64,000 bases of DNA, taken from NCBI GenBank assembly GCA_015680685.1, contig MNCI01022067.1:338693-402692 (forward strand), in the 5' to 3' direction. Below the pieces are notes generated by a model. The model made no database searches. It was not told the origin of the DNA and worked only from the letters and a program-made list of their open reading frames with translations. Of the stretch, positions 24,300 through 34,944 are shown in pieces. Position numbers and translations under genes: made by a program. Positions within the stretch are counted from its first letter, which is position 1. Every line of letters begins with the position of its first letter. This DNA comes from Gnetum montanum (taxonomy: Eukaryota > Streptophyta > Gnetopsida > Gnetales > Gnetaceae).

Positions 24300-25445
24300 C
24301 ATCCATCCATCCATAAAAATCTATGGTTTTTGCTTGTTTTGGGAATACGAGGTTCCTTTTATTAAATAAACTTTTAATAAATTTGTAACCTTGGTGGTTT
24401 CCAAAATTAGGAAGGATTCAAAGGTTTACACAAGGTGTGACTTAAAGAGGACTCAATACGCTTTGTACTCTTCTACTTACTTGGGTGCATGAGTGTTTTT
24501 CTAGATTTCTTATTGTTCCATGTTGACCATAAATAGGAAGTTAAATAAGTCTTTGCATGGTGTGATTCCCATTAAAAAATTAAAAAAAAAAGACAAATAA
24601 ACACAAAGAAGAAAAAAATTATGGAATTTCAAAGCACATGCCTTAGACAAATAAACGGGCTACAAACACTAGTTATGGGACTAGAAANATTTTGTGGGAG
24701 CACTCTTGTGTCTTAAGTAGGTGGATTAGTTTTGGAGTGGCGATGTAAAGTCACTGAAAGTAGTTGGTTTTGGTCTAGACTAAGGATGGATCTTGTCAGG
24801 TCTTTTAAATACAAATCCATAAGGAACTTCTTGTGACCTAAATTCAGAACTCCATTCCACATTCTTCATCATTAATCCATGCTACCTATAACTCACCTCA
24901 CTATTGGTTTTCATGTTCTTATTCGATGTCTTTGTCTGGCATACTTGAATTCTTTGGTAGAATCTTCTAAGTTTTGGTCCTTAACATTCATAAACATTAA
25001 GCACCTATGGGGCCCATAGACTCCTTGGGTTAAGGTTATGTAAGGCAAATAAGGCATGTGCCTACTATGGGAAGGACCCACTTGCATATCTCTTGGTTGG
25101 GTTCATTAAGCACCTTATCCTTAAGCATTTTTGCAATCAGAATCTTTCATGCACCCACCTTCTACATTCAAACATGTGCTTCTTTAAGTATTTTCTTTAA
25201 TTCACACATTCTCCATCAACTTTTTGAATTTTTGAGCTTTCAAAGACCCTCTTCAATGATTTCATCATATTCTTGGCTTCTCTAAGATTCCATACACCCC
25301 AAATTCATTCAAAACTTCCTTGTATTTTTTGAAATATTTAGATTTCAAAATTTTGTTTATAGACCCCATACACGGGGCCCTGTTGATAGAGCCCATGCAT
25401 ATAGGAGGCCTTGTATATGTAGCCCTGTTGATGAAGCATAAAAAT
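24300..25445 (+). other. Element C post-pol non-coding region
   Basis: It is collinear with the post-pol regions of E (41412-42480) and D (32250-33765). A conserved box GGGAAGGACCCACTTGC lies at 25069-25085. No coding sequence is recognised. Confidence 0.6.
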
Positions 25446-25460
25446 ACTATATATATGCAC
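25360..25460 (+). promoter_or_regulatory. Putative internal promoter upstream of ORF3 in element C
   Basis: ACTATATATATGCAC at 25446-25460 has the same TATA-like form as D (ACTATATATATGGAC at 33754). The bases just upstream (GATGAAGCATAAAAA) echo the beginning of the element's own 3' LTR (TGATGAAGCATCAAAG). The ORF3 ATG is about 450 bp downstream. Function is inference. Confidence 0.45.
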
Positions 25461-25602
25461 GACTCCCCTTTGAAATTTTCACATTAGCTCTCATCTGCCC
25501 ATGGAGTTTTTGTAGTTTTTAAAGCCTAGAACCTTCTAGAGCCCATAACTTCCTGACTACTTACCCAAATCACTTTGTTTTGTGACCTTGTAGCTCCTAA
25601 AG

Positions 25603-25901
25603 GTAAGCTCTTAGTTGGGAGGCCTCAAATGTGTTATTATTGACAGAAAAGTTTTTGACATTTTTCTAACTCCCACAAAGGTTTAACTAAGGAATCATCA
25701 TTAAAACACCCAATTACAAGAGTTAAACCTTTCCAATGAGCTCTAGTAACAATTACAATAAAAAAAAGTAATAAATAAATAAAATAATCAATTTGCCATG
25801 GTCCAACCATGGCCAAGTGTAACTAATTAACAAGATAAGGTATCCAATTATTCTAAGTTACACATTATATCTACTAATCCATGGATGTGTTGTGACTATA
25901 G
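25603..25901 (+). other. Putative intron in the ORF3 leader of element C
   Basis: A strong donor AAAG|GTAAGC (25603) is followed by a TACTAAT branch-point match (25872-25878) and the acceptor GTGTTGTGACTATAG ending at 25901, directly before ATG. Predicted length is 299 nt. Confidence 0.5.
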
Positions 25902-28700
25902 ATGGCACCAAAAGGCAAACACACATAGGAAGGAGGACCATCTCAACCAAGGGGAAAATGGCCAAGAATAGGCCCAAGAAGAACAGATCACAACCCATGC
26001 CATAAGACCTCTTAGGGAAAAGGCCAAAGTGGAGTCTATTTGTTAGATTCCAAAATAGGTGCCAACAACAGAACATTCCCACCAAGATGAGGCACCAGCT
26101 CAACAAGTGAACCTTGAGATAACCTTGATGGGAGCCTGCTTGAACCAAATTAGATCAAGGGAGGTCCAAAAGATACTACTTTAGGAGTTAAACTTTGACT
26201 CTTTCTTGGAGCAAGCACCTAAAGAAGTATAGGACCAATTAAAGACCTCTCCCATGTGGCCAATTATCACTTATAGTGAGGAGAGGTATATGGGAGAGAT
26301 GTTCCTATTTTGGAACAACAAGCAGGCTAGTTTAATGGTTAAGATCAAGGACATTTCAGTGTTCTACTTAGTGCAAGCCATTGTAAAGGCACTTAGGTTA
26401 CCTAAAACTGGGATGAATCTTGTCAAGATTCTACTGTAGGAAGACCCCAGCATCAAAAAGAAATGGGTTCAATGGTGCTATTATGTTGATTGTAAGGAGT
26501 ATGGTGTGCTCACACCCGCAAAAGGAATCCATTATAGGATTATGACCTTTCATTTAAATCCCACGATGAGGCCCAACAATATCACTATCTTTTCTGCATG
26601 TGTGTGTGCTGCTTTGAGTGGATGATTCCCTGTCAACCTTCTATAGCAAATCTATTTGGAGATAGAGAAGTGATTCAAGGAGAATGAACGTGTAAGGAAG
26701 GCATCCCCTTCCCATGCCTCATCAAAAAACTATGTCAAAGGGGAGGAATATTCCGCTACACTAATGATGTTGTCCAATGTGCTTCAACCGCTAATTGGGC
26801 AGAGATGATGAAGGATAAAACTCTTGTAACAACAATCCAAGAAGAGGAGCAGTAGCCACTGCCTCCACCTACCACTAAGAAAATAGTGTTAGACATCATT
26901 GCAATATCCCAACTGTTAAGCAAGTTCCAAGAATGGCTCTTGAGTGAGTAAGAGCAACAAGTAGGCATGAGTGGTGGAGACCCATTGATATACTAGCCTA
27001 TGATGAGTCACTTGAATGAGGTGGCTTGAACAATCAACCTGATGGGAGGTGGTGGATCCATTTTCTCTACCCAATGTATACAGTTATCCACGAGGTTAAA
27101 TCTTAGCGCCAAAGAGGTAATGGTATCTCTCTCAAAATAGTAGCAACTCCTAGAGATTTTTGGGAACATTATGATCTTTTTAGTGCACTTGGAGGAGGGC
27201 AGGGGGGCAACAATACTAGTGATGTAGCACTAGGGACAAGAGACAATAGCAGAGGTAATTGCTAATAGAATTGTCAAGACACTCAATGCACCTGCGATGT
27301 CTATACTAAACATCACTACACTTAAAGATGTGTGTACATTTGTAGGGACCATAAGTAGCAAATTAAGCATAGCATAACATGAACAAATGTTGGACCAACT
27401 AGGCAACCGCTTACAAATGTTTTTGACCTTCCAGATAGTATAACTGCAACCCAGTTGGAGCTATTATAGGCAAGGGGAAAAAATATTATATTGGAAGGAA
27501 AACTCGAGAAAACAAAGGAACTAAATGAATGCTACAAAAGTTGCTAAATTGAGAGCCCAAATTGCCAACCCAACATTGACAAGAGATGAAGCTAATGAAT
27601 ACCTTTACACCAAGCTGAAAGGTGTTGAGGGTGTGATGGAGACGGTAGTGTTTTACCAATCCTTAGTAGAGGCCATCCAGCATAAAATTCAAAAGGCCTT
27701 AGATCTAACACACTAGGAGAATGTGTAGTTGACCATAGAAAATTATCACATGTGAAATATTGATGCACATAAACAATAGTTGCCTAATTTTATCCATCAA
27801 TAGTAGGAGTAACTAGCTAGAGCAAATACAGAGTTAAGGAGATTGGTAGTTGCAGAAACCTCTCCATGAACGAGGTTCGTGCCCTTCGCCAAAAGACTAA
27901 AATAGAAGTAGCCACCTAGAAATCAAAAGCTCTTAAACTTGAGAGAGTCAAAGATCACTACAAAGACCAGGTCAGCCTACAGAAGGAAATAAATGAGAAA
28001 CACATCCAAGTGGCAAAGACAAAGGTGAACGAGACCCTCTAACAACTCCAATAAGGATGTGAATTATGATAGCCCATCATTGATGGAATTATTCAATATA
28101 ATAAAGTAGAAATTCATCTAAAAGAATTGCAGATAGAGGAGATGACTAAATATATGAAGCTTGCCAATCTTCGGTATGCAAACCTAGCTATGTTAACTGC
28201 CAGATGGCTATGGTCAAAACTTGAAAAGTAGATGACCATCTTGTACCTATTGTATGAGGTCGAGTTGAAGCATCACAAGGAAACCATGCAAAAGATTATG
28301 ATGGCAAACACTGAAGTTGAGGTTCTCAAAGGTAACTATACTAATTAGAGATCCAGTGTGGAGAACTTAACCAAAAGAATGAATGGCTACTAAGAGTTGC
28401 AAAATGTAGTCAAGGCATTCGATGTTGAACGTAAAAAATTCACTACCTAGTTCATCAACATCAAGGAGTTATTCCCACTAATGCCCTATCCATGGGATAT
28501 CCCCATTTTTGCCCTCATTGACGATGCCGCGTGGACTATGAATGATTCCTAGAGTAAGGAGGAGAAGATGAAGGCATTACTAGATGTCTTTCACCTTCTA
28601 CTAGAGGTAGCAGCCACAACCACCTCGGCCACCACGTGTGCCTAAAGCCAGTGAAGGTCCTTTGGAACCTCAAGAACCTCCACCTCCTGGGACCATTTGA
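25902..28700 (+). pseudogene. Element C ORF3 (unknown protein, heavily decayed)
   Basis: It begins ATGGCACCAAAAGGC, matching the D copy (MAPK start). Recognisable pieces in shifting frames include PFPCLIKKLCQRGGI, LSKFQEWLL, a coiled-coil-like stretch and LQIEEMTKYMKLANLRYANLAML (28120-28200). A Pro-rich end, PRPPRVPKASEGP, stops at 28700. The order of blocks equals B and D. Stops are more frequent than in D, in line with C being the oldest insertion. The role is unknown; it holds the place of the env-like ORF of some Athila elements, but I saw no clear signal peptide or membrane anchor. Confidence 0.6.
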
Positions 28701-28947
28701 TCTTCTCAACCATCTTCATGTCATCAAAGGATGCACTATCAAGTTTGAGTAGTCAAGTCATGGTGTTCAATTTTGTGTCATAAACACAACATTTTTTGTA
28801 ATGATGTCAATTTGTACACTTGGGCACTCATTTTTTTTGTCAATTTTGTTATGTGAGTTTGTTACGTCAAGAGTCAATTAATAATCTCATACCTTCCCAA
28901 TTTTGTAAAGGAACTCGAGCACAAGTTTTCATTCAATTGTGAGGGTA
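28701..28947 (+). promoter_or_regulatory. 3' UTR and polypurine tract of element C
   Basis: A T-rich stretch precedes GGAACTCGAGCACAAG and the purine tract TGTGAGGGTA, which abuts the LTR at 28948. GGAACTCGAG also precedes the tract in E. Confidence 0.65.
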
Positions 28948-29435
28948 TGATGAAGCATCAAAGTTTTGCGTCAACGTGGTGTTGCCTTGTTAATGAGGCT
29001 GCATTGACATAGCATTTGCTACATTTATGAGGCCCCGTCAATGCAACTCCACAATAAAGTCTATAAATACATGCTCATCCACCATGTTTATGGAAAAATT
29101 CTTATCATAGTTGTAGTGGAGCTCTTGTAGTTTTATCATTTGAGAGTTAGAATATTTTTCTGAGTGCTCATAGCAAGAGTCAAAAAGTGTATGGATCTTT
29201 ATTCATGCATTGATGTACCTGAGCACAGTAATGTGAATGGCAATAAAGATGAGCCTTTTAATCAAACCTTATAGCACTTGAAATAGATTAATTAATTATT
29301 TCTCACTTTCATTAATTATGAAATTAATTAAGATAAGTAAGACTTTAATTAATTAACTAGTTAAGCTAAATAGATTAAACACATAAGGAAAACTGCTTTG
29401 AGCATAACATACAGTGCTTAACGCTTGGTAACCTA
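28948..29435 (+). repeat. 3' LTR of element C, first half
   Basis: It starts TGATGAAGCATCAAAG, has a TATA box (TCTATAAATACATG near 29063) and breaks after GGTAACCTAA, where element D begins. The last five bases, CCTAA, are one copy of the D target duplication. Confidence 0.85.
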
Positions 29436-30282
29436 ATGATGAATCATGTTTTGCCAAGCCCTGATATCAGGTACGTGATATCGCAGCCTAGATAACGATA
29501 TCAAATACAAAATATCATGGGTCCTGTGTAAGCCTATAAACACCATGTTTAGGTGCACAGGAAAGGGGGAGTCAATCAATATTAGAGTAGAGTCTTTTTG
29601 TTAGTTTTCAATCCATTTTCAATTCTTTCCCCAGTGCATGCCCGCAGTGTGATGATTGTAATTGTATGGAACCTTTATTTGAGTGTGACGTACCTGGACA
29701 TGCACATGATCAATGATAAAGATCAAGATTACTCCATCATTGTAGCATTCACTTAGTTTTAATTATTTAATTGTTATTCTTATTTATCGTTTTCTTAATT
29801 AATATTTCTTTACCATCATTTACTATTCATATTATTAAATGCAAAATGGGTAAGACTTAATCACGAAAATTTAAGTGTAACTACTTGGTAACCTAGTAGT
29901 GTATCTAGGAGCACTCAAGTAATATGTGCTTGGTAATCCCAGAAATAGTACATGAGGTCCAAGATGTGCACAAATGATTAAGGATGAATGCTCATCACAG
30001 TTAGGCTAGTTTAGATTTTGCTTCTCATTGTCTATTAGCTTACAACAAGATTATTTTCCATTGTCTCTAGGAGCAGCACTAGTTTAGGATCACATCATAC
30101 ACCTCACTCTCGGCTGAACCATACATGATAAGTGAATACTAGTCCAAGTGGGAAGACAGTGAACTACGATCAACGTGTAACTATTTAGATACCAAAACTA
30201 GTCCATCTGTGGAGTTCGACCGAATCGTGCGTGAACACTCGTATTCGTATGGTTGAGTGTAGGGGTACCTCACCACTCATCA
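29436..30282 (+). repeat. 5' LTR of element D (847 bp)
   Basis: It opens TGATGAATC and closes CACTCATCA. U3 contains GATATC words (29463, 29477, 29496) and a TATA box CCTATAAACACC near 29542. It aligns along its length with 47064-47902. Confidence 0.9.
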
Positions 30283-30283
30283 T

Positions 30284-30301
30284 TGGCACTGTTGCCCAAG
30301 A
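30284..30301 (+). promoter_or_regulatory. Primer binding site of element D
   Basis: TGGCACTGTTGCCCAAGA matches the tRNA-Asp complement at 13 of 18 positions, one base after the LTR. Confidence 0.65.
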
Positions 30302-30413
30302 TGATGCTAGTCATTTGGATTAGTTACATCATCCAAGATAGTTGTAATGAAGCCTTGACGGTATACCTTTTAGAAAGAAGTACTTGCAAATAAGCCATAC
30401 CCAATTCATCACA

Positions 30414-32130
30414 ATGTCTCTCTCATAAGCCTATGACAATGCAACAACTAGTAAGGTAATTCATTGGAGAACCAACGAATTATATGATGATGAAGATGAA
30501 GTTTGGAGTACTCAATCTTATGCAGGGATCTCCTATGCACATAAACAAAGACAACATCGTCCCAACTCACAAACTCGTAGCCTACCTAGTGACGATGAAA
30601 CCCTGCTGGCCACTAAGAGCCTAATGCATATACGAGAGACTGTTCGAATATCCCACAGGCATCGTAAGGAAAGCCATCTACCCAGGCTTGATTTAAACAA
30701 CTTCCCTAAGTTTTCAGGAGACTATAATATAGATCCGCAATATCATTTACCAAGCCTTCCATGATGTCTATCTATGGAACAATATTGATAATGGATGACA
30801 AAAACTTAAGCTCTTTCCTACAACACTCGTTGGCCAAACAAAAGTATGGTACAGGTCCTTAAGACCAAAATCAATCCAACGTTGGTTGACAATGGTAGAA
30901 CTCTTCAATGAAAGATATCAAACCTATGCAAGAGTGTCAACCTTAAGGAGACAAATCCAAGAATGGAAACAGGGGCAACATGAACACTTGGACATGGCCT
31001 TAGAAAGATACTATTCATTGTTAAACAATTGCCTAGGCCATGGGTTCTCCGAGAAAAGGCAAATGTACCATATCATGGATGGGCTCTGTAATGAAACAAG
31101 GGAAACCCTAGGGATGTATGCTGAAACTATATGAGCTACAAACCCACCAATTTCTAGAGCTTATTAAGTGAGTAGCAAAAGAAGAAGGAGAAATGGCTAA
31201 ATGGGAGAATGTTGAAAGCTCTCAATGAGACCAAAATCTCGAACTAGTAAAGGTCCATGATCATGAAGAGGAGAAATCAACTCACCTCAAGGAGGTGGAA
31301 TCATATTTGCCAATACTACAATCACTAGATGAAATTGAGGCAAATATCAATAAGATGATGGAATGGATACATGAAAAATGTGGAGAATATGCCAACCCCC
31401 AATCATAGTGTCAAAAATCCTAGTCGTGGAAGAGGCCACCCTCAAACTGGTCATACCCTTCATACCATTCGAACCCAAGTGCTTATCGGGTTCAACATCT
31501 TGTTTCCCCAATTGGGTCAACATCCTCTATCTCACCACATCGTTATCATTCTTCTAAGTACTATCAACCCATGTCCTCTCCCACAAGATCAACAACTCAT
31601 GTTCCTTGCACTTCTCCTAGCCCTCAATATTCTCACCCTTCACCTCCTTCTACATCGCCACCAGTTGTGCTAGAAGGTTTTGCACCACAACACCAACCCA
31701 TGAACATTACTTGTGCTACTATGATCAATAGCAGTGGAGGTCCTCCACAATGTTGAAAGCATACTTTCTTTAGGCACGACCAAAGAAAGAGATAGCATGC
31801 TTTCGAAACCATTGCATCCTCCAATCAAGCGCAAGTTCAAGGCTGTGATGCATCTACCACCTCGAACACAACGCCTCCTATTACCTTATTAAGGACACCA
31901 ATCAATACTCCAACTACCATGCGACCCAATGAATATAACCACATAGGGAGACATATTGATCTTTGCATACCATCTTACGGTCACAGGTGCCATGGTGGGT
32001 CAACTCCTTATCAATTAACCACATCTTATAACTTTCCCCACTATGTCAACTTAAATCAAGTGTGTGAACCCCAATTTGGGTACATTCCAACCACCACATC
32101 AAAAGACACCCAATGGTTTGGAGTTGACTG
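30414..32130 (+). pseudogene. Element D gag (decayed)
   Basis: ATG 30414 is followed after three codons by TAA. The N-terminus VIHWRTNELYDDED and YAGISY pairs with element B. The capsid domain (30690-31140) includes LDLNNFPKFSGDYN, an open stretch MVELFNERYQTYARVSTLRR, and LLNNCLGHGFSEKRQMYHI, the usual capsid pattern of plant Ty3/gypsy gags. The C-terminal half is rich in Pro, Ser and His (31560-31700). I saw no zinc knuckle. Frameshifts near 30750-30880 break the capsid. No protease follows. Confidence 0.7.
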
Positions 32131-32872
32131 AGTCCCAATATTTCCAAAATGAATGGATCCAAACCTTCCATTTATTAATTCTCTCCATGATCAAAAGTTT
32201 AGTTATTGGGGATATCCTGCATTCTAATAAAAAAAATTAATAAATGTTTTTCCTTTTCTTCAATTTTACAATTTTTTATTTTCCAGTTTTTCATCTTTTA
32301 AATTTTTGTTTTATCTTTTTATTTATTGTTTCATCTTTTTATGGATAATCTCATCGATGAATAAAACACTCATGTGACTCGTTGGCTGCGGTGTTGTTTT
32401 ATGCTATCAAGTCTTAGGTAACTAATTATTTGGACAATGAGCCAACCACATCCATCCAACCATTCTATTAATAACAGGTTCTACTCTAGGTATAATGATA
32501 TCCTTATCATCATGAAAACTTAAAAGTAATTTTGTGCTCATTATTCCCAGAGCAAAAAATGATGGACTAAGAGGGAATAGCTAGGATGTGACTTCAGGGG
32601 GACTTGTGAATTCTCTTTGGTGACATCTGTAGGTGCTATCATGCAACTTGGTTGTACTAAGATCCTTGTAGATCTAACAAAAATGGGAGTAAGAGTAATA
32701 AAGGCACTCAATAAAGAAACTCAATGTTGTTTTGGGGATCCCACTAGAAAGACATGCACCCATGCCTGAAGGTTGGTGGCTTTTCTGGTTCACTATTGGA
32801 AAGGACAAAGTGCCAAAGCAACTAGAAAAAGAAAGAAAGAAAGAGAACAACACAAGAAAAGATCAAGGAAAA

Positions 32873-32903
<31 letters not shown>

Positions 32904-33672
32904 TGTGGCCTAGAGAAATTCCAAATCACTCCTCCCTTGGACAAAACACCAAGTGATTGTACGCCTTACTGTCATGGTGCTCTTATGGGTGCCTATCATT
33001 GGATAAAATAATGCAATGTCACTAATCAGAGGAATGGACTTGGTCTTGATTTTGGAGCAATGGTCTAATGACACATTAATCATTCCCTACACTTAGGATT
33101 CATTGTGCCATGGGTCAGTTACCTCATGTCCCGATCTTTGCAATCCCTTCTACAATTCGCCTCATCTCACTATTCATGTATTTTTGACTTGTGTCTTGTA
33201 TAGCATAGAATTCCTACCTCATCACAGTAGTATCTACATGTGTGTGTTTTGTGGAATTGGTGTGGATTACATTTAACCCTTTTAGTGCCTACTGACATTT
33301 TTAGGTGTAGTTACGCAAGGGCATGATAGGTAGGAACCTGCTTTGGGGAGGACCCACTTGCGTAACTTTTGTAATTTGCACTCTTTGCACATCACCACAT
33401 CATCTTACACCCTTCAAGTATTGCATTGCTACAATTATCTTTTCCTTTATCATCATTCTAATTCAAACATAGCTATGCACCACTACATGTCCTTTTTCCT
33501 CATCCTATTCATGAATTTTATTGACAAAGTCCACTTCATTACACTTTCGGTGCCTTCAGGTCTCTTTGACATTACCCTAGATCTTTCAATTCAACCTTAA
33601 ATCCTTCATTTTTCACCTTGGAAATTCGAAAATTCATCTATTCCGCCAAGTACCCTATTTTCAAAAGGAAAC
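32131..33672 (+). other. Element D post-gag non-coding region
   Basis: It aligns loosely with the post-pol region of E (CATCCATCCAACCATTC at 32450; GGGGAGGACCCACTTG at 33345-33360). It contains an (AAT)8 microsatellite at 32880-32903. No pol sequence or other gene is seen. Confidence 0.6.
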
Positions 33673-33766
33673 GATATCAGGTAGCCGATATTGGGTCTGA
33701 CGTGATATCGGGTCCCCACTATTGGGTACGTGATATCACATTGATATATATATACTATATATATGG
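33673..33766 (+). promoter_or_regulatory. Putative internal promoter of element D (U3-like words and TATA)
   Basis: GATATCAGGTA (33673) and GGTACGTGATATC (33725) are both found in the U3 of D's own LTR (29463-29482). They are followed by TATATATATACTATATATATGG (within 33744-33765). The arrangement is a partial internal copy of U3 with a TATA box. Without E, the ORF3 ATG lies about 570 bp downstream. Confidence 0.5.
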
Positions 33767-33769
33767 ACA

Positions 33770-33834
33770 CCCCCCCCCCCCCCCCCCCCCCACCCCCCCC
33801 CCCCCCCCCCCCCACCCCCCCCCCCCCCCCCCCC
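33770..33834 (+). repeat. Poly-C tract of 65 bases with two A interruptions
   Basis: Runs of about 20-22 C are broken by single A at 33792 and 33814. The minus strand is four-guanine-run rich and could form G-quadruplexes. The length may be inaccurate in the assembly. Confidence 0.85.
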
Positions 33835-34019
33835 ATGCACATCAACATCATTCTTCACTATTCATGCGAGGGGAGTTGTTGAAATTTTCTTCCGCAAATT
33901 GTTGAGCTTGCGCACCCACCATTCAAACATCCATAACTTGCTCATTAACACTCTGATCCTCATCCCAATTGAACCTACTTAAACCCAGAGTGTTTAACTT
34001 AGTCGTGGGGAAAAGGTAC

Positions 34020-34806
34020 TGATGAACTGCGATATCGAAGCCTTCCACACAATATCAGGCATCCGATATTGCAACTTGCCTTATTGCCTATAAATAAGAG
34101 GCAGGTGCACTTGGTTTGGAAGTAGATTAGTTATACCCTTACCCAAACTCTTGCCTTTTCCCTCTCTTAGAGTTAGAATTATTTGTGTGTGCCCGCAGTA
34201 GGAGTGATAAAGTGAACAAATCTTTATTCAAGCATTGTGTACCTAAGCATACCTTGTGTACGACAATAAAGATGAACTTTGTGATAAACCTTGCAGCATT
34301 CAAAATAGATTAATTAATGTTAATTACTATTACTTAATACTTTCCTTAGTTAATTAATGTTCTCTCTCTCACCCTACAACTCTCCTAAGTAAGCACACTT
34401 AGCATGACCACTTCGAGCATGCATGTAACACTTGGTAACCTAGTAACGATTAGCATGTGGTAATCCCAGTAGTGTTGCACTAGTTAAGGATGTGTACGGA
34501 AAGTAAGAATAGATGCTGGTGTTAGGACTAGTTAAAGCATAGTTGAGTATTTAAATTAAATTAGTTACTTAGTTATCTCTCTCTCCTCCTTTTGTAGCAC
34601 CAAGACATAAAAACATAAAAAACTACAAAAATCATGTACTTAACCATACAATCATGCTATACAAGTAATCTTGGGAAGACAATGCTTGACTCACCTTTCC
34701 TTGTTCCATAAATGCACATAAGCACTTAGTCCTTGGAATTCGACCGGATTGTGCATGGACGCTTGTATTCATATAGTTGAGTGGAGGGATACCTCGCCAC
34801 TCATCA
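34020..34806 (+). repeat. 5' LTR of element E (787 bp)
   Basis: It begins TGATGAACTGCGATATCG, has a TATA box CCTATAAATAAGAGG near 34085 and ends CACTCATCA. Compared with the 3' LTR it lacks about 46 bp of GATATC-rich U3. Confidence 0.9.
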
Positions 34807-34807
34807 T

Positions 34808-34825
34808 TGGTGCTGTTGCCGAGGA
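34808..34825 (+). promoter_or_regulatory. Primer binding site of element E (tRNA-Asp)
   Basis: TGGTGCTGTTGCCGAGGA matches the tRNA-Asp complement at 15 of 18 positions, the best of the four elements. Confidence 0.75.
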
Positions 34826-34944
34826 CTTTGTTGTTTCTACATTAATTAGAACCTAGGAAATCTTCACATTGTTGGAACGAACCCTTAAGGTTGATTATCT
34901 TACAAATAGTGAAACAAAGAGTATTGCACAATGAATAGATAATT

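Noticed and set aside
23877-24365. Long open frames made of undetermined residues
   Set aside because: They only span the N gap.
33606-33905. Poly-Gly and poly-Pro frames on both strands
   Set aside because: Artefacts of the poly-C tract.
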